NCBI GenBank assembly: GCA_018780265.1 | Contig: JADMJV010000024.1 | Location: 29,851 to 93,850, forward strand | Source of the DNA: a bacterium | GTDB lineage: Bacteria; Vulcanimicrobiota; Xenobia; Xenobiales; JADMJV01 | Direction: 5' to 3' | DNA: 64,000 nucleotides | Part shown: positions 41,745-50,598 of the stretch, in pieces | Numbering within the stretch: the stretch's first letter is position 1 | Layout: each line of letters starts with the position of its first letter | Notes under the pieces: generated by a model | The model's database searches: none | Seen by the model: the letters and a program-made list of their open reading frames with translations, nothing else | Told to the model about the DNA's origin: nothing | Made by a program: the position numbers and the translations under genes

Positions 41745-43106
41745 TCAGTCGATTGCAGCCGTGTCCAGAAACGAGAACCCACCCAGTACCAAGCCTTCCC
41801 GATTGCCCACATCTTTGGTGCGCAACAGGTAGCCTTCTGTGTCTTGGAATGCCGGTTCGGCTGCAGCCTCTTCCCACAGCGCGTAGCTGAAGTGGCCCAA
41901 CTCAGTGACGCAGAGGTTGTCGACCACTTTCTCTTCCACCAGTCGCACCGCCCGGAAAGGCGTTTGCTGAATGGATTCCATCAAGATGAAAGCGTGGGCT
42001 TGCCGGGTCGTCAATTCTTTGAGTTGCTTCACCAGATCGTCTCCGAAATAGTTGTTGCCGCCACCCTCGCGACTGGGTTTGAGTACCCAGCCCTCGGGGT
42101 CGGCCAGAGCCGCCTGGCGACCGGTGGTACCCTGGATGGGGCCATCGACCGGACACATGGCTACCATCGTTTCCAGTAGTTGGGCGGCTTCCTGTGGCGA
42201 TACGAATTGTTCTAGAGTTGGCTGGTGAGAGAGTACCTGTTGGATTTTCTTGGTGTTGGCCAGTTGGATGGTGACGCTGGGGATCGACAGTGTCTGGCTG
42301 TGTTCTAGAAGGCGGCGGCCTTTCCAGGCGTCTGGGTTGGCATAATGATCGGGGCTGTAGCCGCCACGGAAGTAGGCAATCGAGGCCGACCTCCCTTTCA
42401 AAACCACTTTCCCGTCGCGAATTTCTCCGGATTCTCCCAGTTCGTCCAGGGTGGTGCGTAGCACGGAAATGCCATATTCAAGCACAAGTTCGGCTTGCAT
42501 GGTGCGCTGATCAAAAGCATTCACTTCGCCAGGAGGCACGATGAAGAGAATCACCTCGCCGGCCTTGGCATAGTGTTGGTAGGCCAGGGCCAGTCCTTTG
42601 CAAATGGTGCTGCCGCCGCGATGGGGCAGCACGCTGGAGCCCAGCGGCGTGCCGGCGTAAAGGAAGCGAATGGCTGCATTGACCCGCTGGGACGCGTAGC
42701 CCAGACTGGCGGCCATCAAATTCGTCTCCACCTGCTTGGGAAGGATGCCCTGTGGGGTAATGGCCGGCATGAAATCGTGCCGACTCAGATAGAGCCAGGG
42801 TCGAGCGATAGGCTGGTCGGGCAGGCAACTGTATAGCCCTTGAACAAAATCATCGACGGCTCGACTTGCGGCTAAATGCTCGTCCAGGAAGGCTCGATTT
42901 TGCGAAACTCGGTGGTAAAGCTTGTTGTAGAGGGGGCTGACGCGGGCGCCGTGGGCATAAAAACCAGGCGGGGACTGCCAGGGGTGGAGCGTGAATGGAA
43001 GATGGCCTATACTGCCGTCCTTGCGGTAGCGGACCAACCCGTGGGCCATGGCGAACTCAAGGCCCTCTTGGGCAAGGTCGGCAGCTGAATCAAGTAGGTT
43101 TGTCAT
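41745..43106 (-). CDS. Eukaryotic-type glutathione synthetase
   Basis: The sequence follows the eukaryotic GSS family along its full 453 residues, not the bacterial GshB. Matching landmarks in order are SRHDFMPAITPQG with QVETNLMAAS, NAFDQRTMQAELV, IAYFRGGYSPDHY, TIQLANTKKIQQ, WVLKPSREGGGNNYFG (the ATP-grasp glycine loop), AFILMESIQQTPF, and GYLLRTKDVG at the C-terminus (substrate lid). The reaction would be gamma-glutamylcysteine plus glycine to glutathione. No gshA is in the window. ATG 43106 fits the family start. Confidence 0.85.
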   Translation of the reverse strand: MTNLLDSAADLAQEGLEFAMAHGLVRYRKDGSIGHLPFTLHPWQSPPGFYAHGARVSPLYNKLYHRVSQNRAFLDEHLAASRAVDDFVQGLYSCLPDQPIARPWLYLSRHDFMPAITPQGILPKQVETNLMAASLGYASQRVNAAIRFLYAGTPLGSSVLPHRGGSTICKGLALAYQHYAKAGEVILFIVPPGEVNAFDQRTMQAELVLEYGISVLRTTLDELGESGEIRDGKVVLKGRSASIAYFRGGYSPDHYANPDAWKGRRLLEHSQTLSIPSVTIQLANTKKIQQVLSHQPTLEQFVSPQEAAQLLETMVAMCPVDGPIQGTTGRQAALADPEGWVLKPSREGGGNNYFGDDLVKQLKELTTRQAHAFILMESIQQTPFRAVRLVEEKVVDNLCVTELGHFSYALWEEAAAEPAFQDTEGYLLRTKDVGNREGLVLGGFSFLDTAAID

Positions 43107-43149
43107 TCCCAGGTGCTACGTGCACTGCCTCCCGGGTCCTTCTGGGTTT

Positions 43150-43581
43150 CTAGCCAGCCGCCGAGTCAGGACCGCGCTGGGTCATTTGGAACACGCTCAG
43201 AAAGTCTTCGACCGCTTCGCGATGGGTAGGATCGGCTAAAATGGTTCGGGCAATCTTGTTTTGCATCTGAGGATAGGCGGGATTGCGCGTGAAGTGTTCG
43301 CCATACTCCTGGCCAATGACCCCGTCCACCAGCTTTTTGGTGGCCTTGGGGAGATACTCTTCATCCTCGGGGTCCAGTTCGAGCAAGCCTGGTTTGACGT
43401 TCTCTAAAAATTTCTCTTGCTTGGTGGAGGGCAAGCCTTGGGCGGCCTTGCTGGGCGTGTAGACGTCGTGGGCCTTCTCAGAAGTGGGCGTGTCGCGCAC
43501 TCCGGCTTCTTTCATTTTCTTCTTTTGGGTTTCAAACCACTCGGTGGAGAGCGGTGGGGGGCCTTGTTTTAGGGGGTCCAT
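43150..43581 (-). CDS. Hypothetical protein, 143 aa
   Basis: The family is not recognised. The first half is polar and Lys/Pro-rich (SEKAHDVYTPSKAAQGL). The second half is helical with YGEHFTRNPAYPQMQNKIARTI. There is no signal peptide or membrane helix. It sits between the glutathione synthetase gene and the flagellar operon, divergent from the latter. Confidence 0.6.
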   Translation of the reverse strand: MDPLKQGPPPLSTEWFETQKKKMKEAGVRDTPTSEKAHDVYTPSKAAQGLPSTKQEKFLENVKPGLLELDPEDEEYLPKATKKLVDGVIGQEYGEHFTRNPAYPQMQNKIARTILADPTHREAVEDFLSVFQMTQRGPDSAAG

Positions 43582-43907
43582 TTCCCGCTCTCCTCACCTG
43601 ATGATGCAACAGACATTCCGCTGTCCAGCCTTACTTCCTCTCTTGCGACTTGAACGCTGCGAAGAGGCTACGAGGATGTTATCACGAGCCGGCGGACTTC
43701 TGTCTAGGGGCCTGCTCGAAAAGGCACAGAACATGATTTCGTGCCAGGATAGCTTTGCGGGCATGGGGGAAATTGGTGCCCCGTGTTAAAGACTCTGTAA
43801 CATGTCCTCAACAATTCTGAAACAGTAGATTTGTTAACATATACCTAACCCACCGGGGCACAGAAGAGTGGGTGGTTCCCCCCAGGTTCGTAGTCAAGGA
43901 GGTCGTC
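43582..43907 (+). promoter_or_regulatory. Leader region of the flagellar operon
   Basis: No convincing gene lies in these 326 bases. The stretch 43787-43852 is AT-rich and holds a TATACC (43840-43845) that could be a -10 box. A TTCTGA lies 19 bases earlier. No clear sigma-28 or sigma-54 box is visible. A strong AAGGAGG at 43896-43902 serves flgB. Confidence 0.4.
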
Positions 43908-44321
43908 GTGGCAAACCCTTTCAAGGTCGCAGATACCGAGTTCTTGGAGAAGGCGCTCAATGCCGCCAGTTTGCGTCAGCAAGTCATCTCGAACAACATC
44001 GCCAATGTCAATACGTCGGGCTATCAGGCCCAGACGGTCAATTTCGAAGGTCACCTCCGCGAGGCGATGGACGCTGAGGCCGGCAGTGGTGAAGGAAGCC
44101 CTGTTGCAGGTTGTGTCGACCAGGAGTTCGCTACCGGCGAGGCGGGTGGCTGGACTAAGGCCAGTTTGAAGCCCACCGTGGAAAGTCAGGATGGCAAGCT
44201 GAATGTCAACAACGAGATGTCCAGTCTGGCCAAAAATCAGATTATGTATAACGCTCTGGCGACGAAGATTTCCGGAGTCTATGGCGCCCTCAAGTGGGTC
44301 GTCGAAAACAGCGGCCGCTAG
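43908..44321 (+). CDS. flgB: Flagellar basal-body rod protein FlgB
   Basis: A proximal rod subunit, exported by the flagellar apparatus. The rod signature NNIANVNTSGYQ is near residue 30, and the C-terminal helix has KNQIMYNALATKI. GTG 43908 with AAGGAGG just before it gives 137 residues. It is the first gene of the flagellar operon. Confidence 0.95.
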   Translation: MANPFKVADTEFLEKALNAASLRQQVISNNIANVNTSGYQAQTVNFEGHLREAMDAEAGSGEGSPVAGCVDQEFATGEAGGWTKASLKPTVESQDGKLNVNNEMSSLAKNQIMYNALATKISGVYGALKWVVENSGR

Positions 44322-44335
44322 TTTAGGAGGACATG

Positions 44336-44824
44336 ATGAAATTTTTTAACACGTTTGATACCGCAGCTAGCGGGATGCGCGCCGAGCAGTTCCGGATGGA
44401 CCTGATTTCGGAGAACATCGCCAACGCTCACACCGCCAAGACGGCTGACGGAACTCCCTATCGTCGCAAGATGGCCATTGCTACGGCCGAGCAGAAGGCT
44501 CAATTTGACTCGGAATTCTCGTCGGCATCTTTCGATGCAAGTGGTGAGTTCGACACCAAGTCAGGTACCGCTTCCTATCAGGGCGGTGGCGTGTCGGTTG
44601 CTTCCGCCAATGACAACTCGGACTATAACTGGGTTTACGACCCCACCAATCCCAACGCCTGTCAGGACGGCGACCATAAAGGCTATGTGGCCATGCCGAA
44701 TGTCAATATTATCAGCGAGATGACCAGTATGATGCAGGCGACTCGTTCTTATGAGGCCAACGCGACCATCGTGGAGTCGGCCAAGGCGATGGCGATGAAG
44801 GCCCTCGAAATCGGTAGAGGTTAG
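44336..44824 (+). CDS. flgC: Flagellar basal-body rod protein FlgC
   Basis: A proximal rod subunit. The N-terminal FDTAASGMRAEQFRMDLISENIANAHT and the C-terminal NVNIISEMTSMMQATRSYEANATIVESAK are the family hallmarks. I prefer ATG 44336 over ATG 44333, as AGGAGG (44325-44330) then has a normal spacing of five bases. Confidence 0.95.
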   Translation: MKFFNTFDTAASGMRAEQFRMDLISENIANAHTAKTADGTPYRRKMAIATAEQKAQFDSEFSSASFDASGEFDTKSGTASYQGGGVSVASANDNSDYNWVYDPTNPNACQDGDHKGYVAMPNVNIISEMTSMMQATRSYEANATIVESAKAMAMKALEIGRG

Positions 44825-44836
44825 AAGGAGTAAGCG

Positions 44837-45178
44837 ATGCAGAACAGCGGATTCAGTATTCCCAGTAGCTCCGGTATTCAAGGAATTTCGAGCAAGATTT
44901 CCACCCTGGACGTGTCGGGGCCGTCCTCCGTTTCAGAGGCTCCTTCCGCCGAGCAGGCCCGTGGTTTTCAGCAGATGCTCTCGGATGCTATCGGGAGTGT
45001 CAACGAAGCTCAGGACGGTGCCAAGAAGGCGACCGAAGGCCTGATGACCGGCAAGGCCGAGAGCTTACACGAAGTGCAGATCGCCGGCGCCAAGGCTGAA
45101 ATAATGATGAAGCTCACGACGACAGTCACTTCCAAGTTGGCGCAAGCCACGACTCAATTGTTTCAGATGCAGGTCTAG
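44837..45178 (+). CDS. fliE: Flagellar hook-basal body complex protein FliE
   Basis: FliE joins the MS ring to the rod. The C-terminal part with FQQMLSDAIGSVNEAQ, then HEVQIAGAKAEIMMKLTTTVTSKL, matches the family; the 113 residues are normal. AAGGAG precedes ATG 44837. It lies between flgC and fliF, the usual position. Confidence 0.93.
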   Translation: MQNSGFSIPSSSGIQGISSKISTLDVSGPSSVSEAPSAEQARGFQQMLSDAIGSVNEAQDGAKKATEGLMTGKAESLHEVQIAGAKAEIMMKLTTTVTSKLAQATTQLFQMQV

Positions 45179-45246
45179 AAAGCGCGAGGCGGGGTCGAGC
45201 AAAAAAAGACACACATAAGGCTTTTTCCGTAGGAGAGGAGAACTGA

Positions 45247-46944
45247 ATGGCAACCGGGATCCAGACAGGTATGCGCACGGGTAGTCGTGCCGGGATGACC
45301 GCAGGGCGGGGGGCACCAGGCAAGCCCGGGGGGGGCGGCCTAGGGAAGCTTAAGGAGATTTGGGCAGGTCTTGGCAAAGGGGCTCGGATGGGCATTGGTG
45401 CTCTGTTGGTTGTGGCCATCAGCGGTGCCCTATTTGCATTTGCCTACATGAAGAAGAATACGCCCGTCGATCTTTACACCACCAAAATGGTGAAAGAAGA
45501 CGTCACGGCGTGTGCCGCCAAGTTGACGGAGATGAACATTCAGCACTCGGTTAAAGTGACCGAGGATGGCATTCAGTTAAACCAGGCTGACCGGGGCCGC
45601 GCGCAGGCCTTGTTGGCGTCGAACGGTCTCCCTCGCCACGCGATTCAGACCACTCCAGATGCCGGGGCGCTGGGTAAGACCCAGGCTGAAGCCAGGGCAA
45701 TGCGTCAGCGCGTGCTCGAGGGTCAGGTTACCGAGGCCTTGCGCCAAATGGAAGGTGTGGGTGATGCGTGGGTCAAGATCGCCTCTCCTGAAGAACAGGC
45801 CTTCGCAGAGAACGCCAAGCCGACCCAGGCGACGGTGACCCTGAAATTGAAGCCCGGAGTCACTATTGGAGAGAAGGAAGTCGAAGCGGTAGTGCATCTC
45901 GTCGCCTTCTCGGTTCCCGAGTTGGATAAGAAGAATGTCAAAGTTATTGATACCCAGATGAACGACCTGACCGGGATGCTGGAGCAGTCGGAAGATGGTT
46001 CCGTGCCCGCCAGCAAAATGGGTCTGCTCGAGCAAGAGAAGGCGGATACCCTGCGCAAGAGAGCGCAGGAGCAAGTCGACCAGGTTCTCGGCAAAGGCAA
46101 GTCCAAGGTGGCCGTCACGGTCGAGATGGACTACGCTCAGCGTGAAGTCAAGCAACACTCCGTGGGTGGTGCTGGCGACGATGGCAAGGTTGTTGTGGGG
46201 AGTCAGACGAAGGTCGAGCGCTATGCCAAGAATCCTGGCGGCAACGCAGGTGGAGACAACGCCCAGCCTCTCAGCGACAATCCCGAAGATGACGAAGTCG
46301 CCACCGCTGCTGGTGGATCGAATGTCAAAAGTAAGAACAGCAACTACGAGCACGTGGTTGAGTCGAAAAAGGTTGAGGTAAGCCGCACCGATACCGTAAC
46401 CGTTCAAAAGAGCCCCGAAATCAAGCGCATCAGCGCCAGTGTTGTGCTCGACAACGTCAAGCCTGATGTGGAAGCTCGCATCCTGGGAATGGTCAAAGCG
46501 GCCATCGGAATTGATGAAGCTCGCGGTGATCAAATCACCGCCACCAGTCTCCCCTTCTCCAAGCCTACTCTGGCCGGCATTGCCCCTGGTGGAGCGGCCG
46601 GAATGGTCGGTCCCGAGCAGGCTGCGGCTCCTCAGCAGTCCGCCGGAATGAGTCCTCAGGTGGTCGGTTTGGCGCTGTTTGTGCCCGCCATGATGATGCT
46701 CGGACTGATCAGCGTCTATCTGATGAAGCAGCATCGTGTTCAATCTGATCGCAGCGGTTTGCACCTGGGTGCTTCGCACGGTTCTACTTCTACCGACATC
46801 GCCGACCTTCTCACCGACAAGTCGGGCAAGGTAACCTCGGTCACGGAAACCAAGGTGAATACCTCCGATGCTCTCGAGAAGTTAGCCAAGGAGCGCCCCA
46901 CCAAGGTGGCCGAGATGCTGAAGAGCACCTGGTTGTCCGGCTAG
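45247..46944 (+). CDS. fliF: Flagellar MS-ring protein FliF
   Basis: FliF forms the membrane ring on which the motor is built. After a Gly/Arg-rich N-terminus comes a membrane helix (IGALLVVAISGALFAFAYM), two ring-building motif domains (with RMRQRVLEGQVTEAL-like and YAQREVKQ regions), a second membrane helix near residue 475, and a C-terminal FliG-binding tail. A G8 tract (45328-45335) lies near codon 28. The 565 residues are normal. An intrinsic terminator follows directly. Confidence 0.95.
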   Translation: MATGIQTGMRTGSRAGMTAGRGAPGKPGGGGLGKLKEIWAGLGKGARMGIGALLVVAISGALFAFAYMKKNTPVDLYTTKMVKEDVTACAAKLTEMNIQHSVKVTEDGIQLNQADRGRAQALLASNGLPRHAIQTTPDAGALGKTQAEARAMRQRVLEGQVTEALRQMEGVGDAWVKIASPEEQAFAENAKPTQATVTLKLKPGVTIGEKEVEAVVHLVAFSVPELDKKNVKVIDTQMNDLTGMLEQSEDGSVPASKMGLLEQEKADTLRKRAQEQVDQVLGKGKSKVAVTVEMDYAQREVKQHSVGGAGDDGKVVVGSQTKVERYAKNPGGNAGGDNAQPLSDNPEDDEVATAAGGSNVKSKNSNYEHVVESKKVEVSRTDTVTVQKSPEIKRISASVVLDNVKPDVEARILGMVKAAIGIDEARGDQITATSLPFSKPTLAGIAPGGAAGMVGPEQAAAPQQSAGMSPQVVGLALFVPAMMMLGLISVYLMKQHRVQSDRSGLHLGASHGSTSTDIADLLTDKSGKVTSVTETKVNTSDALEKLAKERPTKVAEMLKSTWLSG

Positions 46945-46962
46945 GCGGGCGAGTCCCTCAGA

Positions 46963-46987
46963 AAGCCTCCTTCGGGAGGCTTTTTTT
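46963..46987 (+). terminator. Intrinsic terminator between fliF and fliG
   Basis: AAGCCTCC (46963-46970), a TTCG tetraloop and GGAGGCTT (46975-46982) form an eight-pair stem, followed by a run of T (46981-46987). This is a textbook terminator in the middle of the flagellar operon. Confidence 0.9.
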
Positions 46988-47073
46988 ATGGGCGGAAAAG
47001 CCCCGTCCGACAAGGCTTCGTGGCAGTTGTGTGGAATCTTTAATAGGCAGAACTTCTGCAGAGAGAGTGGACT

Positions 47074-48075
47074 ATGGCAGGCGCTACCGTTAATCTCCCC
47101 CCAAAACAGAAGGCCGCGATTCTGTTGATGTCGCTTCCGCCCGAGGTGTCAGCTCAACTCTTCAAGGAGTTGGGCCCAGATGAAGTGCACGCCATCACTC
47201 TGGAGATTTCCAAGTTGCCTCCCATCTCCCCTGATGTACGCGCACAGGTGATCGATGAGTTTCTGCACTCGTCGGCGGGCGCCAGTCTCAGTGATGCTCT
47301 CGGGGGTGGATTGGGCGGCGTGACCAACCCCATGGGGGGCACTCAGGGCGGCGGTTATCCCTCGCCCATGGGGGGCGGTGGAAGCATGACTTTCACCAGT
47401 ACCAATCGTCCTTTGGGGTTCTTGCGCCGCGTGGACGCACATCAGTTGCTGCTGCTGATCCGTCGTGAGCATCCCCAGACGATCGCTGTTGTGCTCAGCT
47501 ACCTGGAGCCGCATCAGGCTAGTTCTGTCTTGGGCGAGTTAAATCCGACCATCCAGACTGAAGTTGCCCGCCGTCTGGCGGAGTTGGAGAAGATCAGTCC
47601 GGAAATCGTCAAGGAGTTGGAGGCCATATTGGAGTCGCGCCTGCACCGGGCCTTGGAGGAGGGCTTTCAGCCCCAGGCGGATGGCAAAGAGACTTTGCTG
47701 GAGATTCTTAATCAGGCTGATCGAAGTACCGAGGAGCGTGTCCTGTCGGGTCTCACCCAGAAGAACCCCCACCTGGCCAGCGATATTAAGACCAAGCTTT
47801 GCGATTTCGACGACCTCAACAACATTGACGACGGCTCCCTGCAACAGGTGCTCCGTCTGACGGACTTCCGAGATTTGGTGCTGGCCCTAAAGGGGGCCAA
47901 TCGGGAACTTGCAGAGCGTGTGTATCGCTTCCTTTCTCCTGAGGTTTCCACCGCCTTGCGCAATGATGTGGAGGCCCTTGGCCAGGTGCCATGGGATGAA
48001 GTCAAGCAGGCTCAGCAGCAGATTCGCAATATTTTGCGAGGTCTGGTGACACTGGGCAAAATCAAATTTCGCTAA
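47074..48075 (+). CDS. fliG: Flagellar motor switch protein FliG
   Basis: The rotor protein that meets the stator and reverses direction. N, middle and C domains are present; the middle domain EHPQTIAVVLSYLEP and the C-terminal charged helix (DLVLALKGANRELAERVYRFLSPE) are typical. A Gly/Met/Pro-rich insert of about 45 residues (from SDALGGGLGG on) separates the N and middle domains. It follows an intrinsic terminator, so it may have its own promoter in 46988-47073; none is convincing. Confidence 0.95.
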   Translation: MAGATVNLPPKQKAAILLMSLPPEVSAQLFKELGPDEVHAITLEISKLPPISPDVRAQVIDEFLHSSAGASLSDALGGGLGGVTNPMGGTQGGGYPSPMGGGGSMTFTSTNRPLGFLRRVDAHQLLLLIRREHPQTIAVVLSYLEPHQASSVLGELNPTIQTEVARRLAELEKISPEIVKELEAILESRLHRALEEGFQPQADGKETLLEILNQADRSTEERVLSGLTQKNPHLASDIKTKLCDFDDLNNIDDGSLQQVLRLTDFRDLVLALKGANRELAERVYRFLSPEVSTALRNDVEALGQVPWDEVKQAQQQIRNILRGLVTLGKIKFR

Positions 48076-48087
48076 GGGGAGGTCGGC

Positions 48088-49257
48088 ATGGCTCTAATTA
48101 AAGGCAATCGTTCGGCGGAGCCATCCCAAGAGGGGGGGCTGTCGCTTCCCCCTCTTGACGCCGCTCCAGAACGCAAGGGGGTAATCTTTCGCAGCCGACT
48201 GGACCAATCTGCGCCCCAAGCCGCTCCCCTCTCAGCGCCGCCCGACGGGGGCGAGGGTTTTGAGGAGGGTCTGGCGGCTCTGCCGAAGGCTCCTTCAGCC
48301 ACACGCATCTTGAATCATCGGGCCACCATTGCGCCTTCTACATTGCCCCCAATCACTACTTCGGTGCGTGTCCCAACCGGAGGTAATGAGCCTGAGCCGG
48401 AGCCAGGCCACCAAGAGTCGTCACACCAGCAACAGCAGGTGGTTTATCAGCAGGCGACTCCGGTGGACCAGGCTATCATCGAAGAGGCCCAGCAAAGGGC
48501 CCAGCAGATGATGCAGGAGGCCCAGGCGGCTGCCAATCAGATGTTGATGGAGTATCAACAGCAGGCCCAGTCCATGATGGAACAGGCCAATCAGCAGATT
48601 CAGGCGGCTGCCGAGCAGGTTCAGCGTCAGGCTCAAGAAATCGGGTTTCAGCAAGGCTACGAGCAAGGATTGCAGCAGGGAGGACTGGTTGCTCAGCAAC
48701 AAGTTTATCAGCAGTTGGTGGAGAGTCGCGATATCTTCATTCAGGCCATCAAGCAGCGGCACCTGATGTTGGCCTCGGCCGAGCCCGATCTGGCCCGACT
48801 GGCCGTAAAGATCGCCGAGAAGTTGGTGGGTCAGGAATTGGCTCAAAATCCTGAGGCCGTTGTGGGCATTGTGCGTCTGGCTCTGGCCGGTATCGGCGAC
48901 CGCGAGCAGGTGCTGATTCGTGTCAACCCCGTCGACTATGACAAGGTGGTGGAGCATCGCTCGGACTTCGAGAAAATGATCGAGGGGCTCAAGAAGTTTG
49001 ATGTCACTGCCGATGCTGCCATCGATGTTGGTGGCTGCGCTGTCGAGACCAATCTAGGCAACATCGACGCCCGCCTGGCCACGCGCGTCTCGGCCATGAC
49101 GGCTGGCCTTGAAGAAGTGGTGGTTTTGCAGGAGAAAGAGATCTCCGACCAGGTGGCCACCATGGACACCGGGGTGCCGGATCTGCCTCCGCCGCCCAGC
49201 GAGGATGGGGAGCCCTATCAGGAAGAGTCGCCTGCCGAGGCGCCCGAGGAAGAGTAA
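48088..49257 (+). CDS. fliH: Flagellar assembly protein FliH, long and Gln-rich
   Basis: FliH regulates the export ATPase FliI. The C-terminal part with GQELAQNPEAVVGIVRLALAGI and IRVNPVDYDKV matches. The first 130 residues are a disordered Pro-rich region, followed by a long Gln/Ala coiled coil (GYEQGLQQGG, GxxxG-like). At 389 residues it is longer than most. A ten-pair hairpin lies in its early coding part (48127-48157). Confidence 0.88.
   Translation: MALIKGNRSAEPSQEGGLSLPPLDAAPERKGVIFRSRLDQSAPQAAPLSAPPDGGEGFEEGLAALPKAPSATRILNHRATIAPSTLPPITTSVRVPTGGNEPEPEPGHQESSHQQQQVVYQQATPVDQAIIEEAQQRAQQMMQEAQAAANQMLMEYQQQAQSMMEQANQQIQAAAEQVQRQAQEIGFQQGYEQGLQQGGLVAQQQVYQQLVESRDIFIQAIKQRHLMLASAEPDLARLAVKIAEKLVGQELAQNPEAVVGIVRLALAGIGDREQVLIRVNPVDYDKVVEHRSDFEKMIEGLKKFDVTADAAIDVGGCAVETNLGNIDARLATRVSAMTAGLEEVVVLQEKEISDQVATMDTGVPDLPPPPSEDGEPYQEESPAEAPEEE
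48127..48157 (+). other. Strong hairpin in the early fliH coding region
   Basis: CAAGAGGGGG (48127-48136) and CCCCCTCTTG (48148-48157) pair perfectly over ten bases around an 11-base loop. It starts 39 bases after the fliH ATG. No T-run follows. It may slow translation or stabilise the processed mRNA, or may be chance from codons of this GC-rich region. Confidence 0.4.
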
Positions 49258-49259
49258 CT

Positions 49260-50582
49260 ATGGATACTGCCCCGCGTTTTGATTTCTCTCGCTATGAGAA
49301 AGTTTTGCCGCGCATCAATACCATCAAGATGCACGGCCGGGTCGTGCAACTGGTCGGTCTGACCATCGAGTCCGAGGGACCGGCCTGTCAGGTGGGTGAA
49401 CTGGTCTATATCTATGACAAGCACGGTAACGACCCGATTCGCGCTGAAGTGGTGGGCTTTAAGGGCAACCGTGTGATGTCGATGCCCCTGGGTGAAATGG
49501 GCGGTATTTCGCCGGGTTGTGAGGTGCGCGGTACCGGCAAGCCCCTTTGCGTGAGAGTGGGTCCGAGAATTTTGGGCCGCGTGCTGGACGGTCTGGGCGA
49601 GCCGATTGACGGCAAGGGTCCCCTGGAGTACGAAACCGAGTATCCCATTTACAACGCTCCTCCGAACCCTTTTACACGTCCTCGAATTGAGCATCCCCTG
49701 CAGTTGGGGGTGCGTGTGCTGGACTCAATGCTGACCTTTGGTAAGGGTCAACGTATGGGTATCTTCGCCGGTTCTGGCGTGGGTAAATCAACGACGATGT
49801 CTATGATCGCGCGAGCCTCCGAAGCCGACATCACGGTGCTGGCGCTGGTAGGCGAACGCGGCCGTGAGTTGCGAGACTTTTTGGAACGAGACTTGGGCGA
49901 GGAGGGTCTGAGGCGTTCGGTGGTCACGGTGGCTACCTCCGACACGCCGGCTCTGGCCCGCATGAAGGCGGCCTACACGGGCACGGCCATCGCCGAGTAC
50001 TTCCGAGACAAAGGCCACGACGTGATGCTGATGATGGACTCGGTCACGCGTTTCGCCATGGCTCAGCGTGAAGTGGGGTTGGCTATCGGCGAACCGCCCG
50101 CCACCAAGGGCTATACACCGTCCTGTTTCGCCTTGCTGCCCAAGTTGATGGAGCGGGCCGGGACCTCACCTACCGGAAGTATTACAGCGATGTATACCGT
50201 GCTGGTGGACGGCGACGATATGAACGAGCCGATTGCCGACGCGGTGCGCGGTATTCTTGACGGTCACATCGTGCTCAATCGTAAGATCGCTCATAAGAAC
50301 CGTTACCCGGCCGTGGACGTCCTTCAGTCCGTTTCCCGTGTGTTTACTGAGATTTGTAGCAAGCAACATCAGGAGGCGGCCAAAAAGCTTCGTTCGGTAT
50401 TGGCCGTGTATGCGGAGAACGAGGATCTGATCAACATCGGCGCTTACCAGAAGGGCTCCAGTCCCAAGGTAGACTACGCCATTAACAAGATTGACGAGGT
50501 GGAGGCCTTCCTGAAGCAAGACGTCTTCGAGCCTTCTAACATGAAGGACACCGTCGAGCGCCTGATTAGAATGATGGGTTAA
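49260..50582 (+). CDS. fliI: Flagellar export ATPase FliI
   Basis: The hexameric ATPase of flagellar type III export, an F1-beta relative. Walker A is AGSGVGKST (near residues 170-178), and Walker B sits in DVMLMMDSVTRFAMAQREVGL. Length 440 is normal. It starts two bases after the fliH stop. Confidence 0.96.
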   Translation: MDTAPRFDFSRYEKVLPRINTIKMHGRVVQLVGLTIESEGPACQVGELVYIYDKHGNDPIRAEVVGFKGNRVMSMPLGEMGGISPGCEVRGTGKPLCVRVGPRILGRVLDGLGEPIDGKGPLEYETEYPIYNAPPNPFTRPRIEHPLQLGVRVLDSMLTFGKGQRMGIFAGSGVGKSTTMSMIARASEADITVLALVGERGRELRDFLERDLGEEGLRRSVVTVATSDTPALARMKAAYTGTAIAEYFRDKGHDVMLMMDSVTRFAMAQREVGLAIGEPPATKGYTPSCFALLPKLMERAGTSPTGSITAMYTVLVDGDDMNEPIADAVRGILDGHIVLNRKIAHKNRYPAVDVLQSVSRVFTEICSKQHQEAAKKLRSVLAVYAENEDLINIGAYQKGSSPKVDYAINKIDEVEAFLKQDVFEPSNMKDTVERLIRMMG

Positions 50583-50598
50583 GGAACAAGGTTACACT

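Noticed and set aside
46988..47073. Promoter for fliG after the terminator
   Set aside because: One is expected on logic, but no -35/-10 pair, sigma-28 or sigma-54 box with proper spacing could be found by eye.
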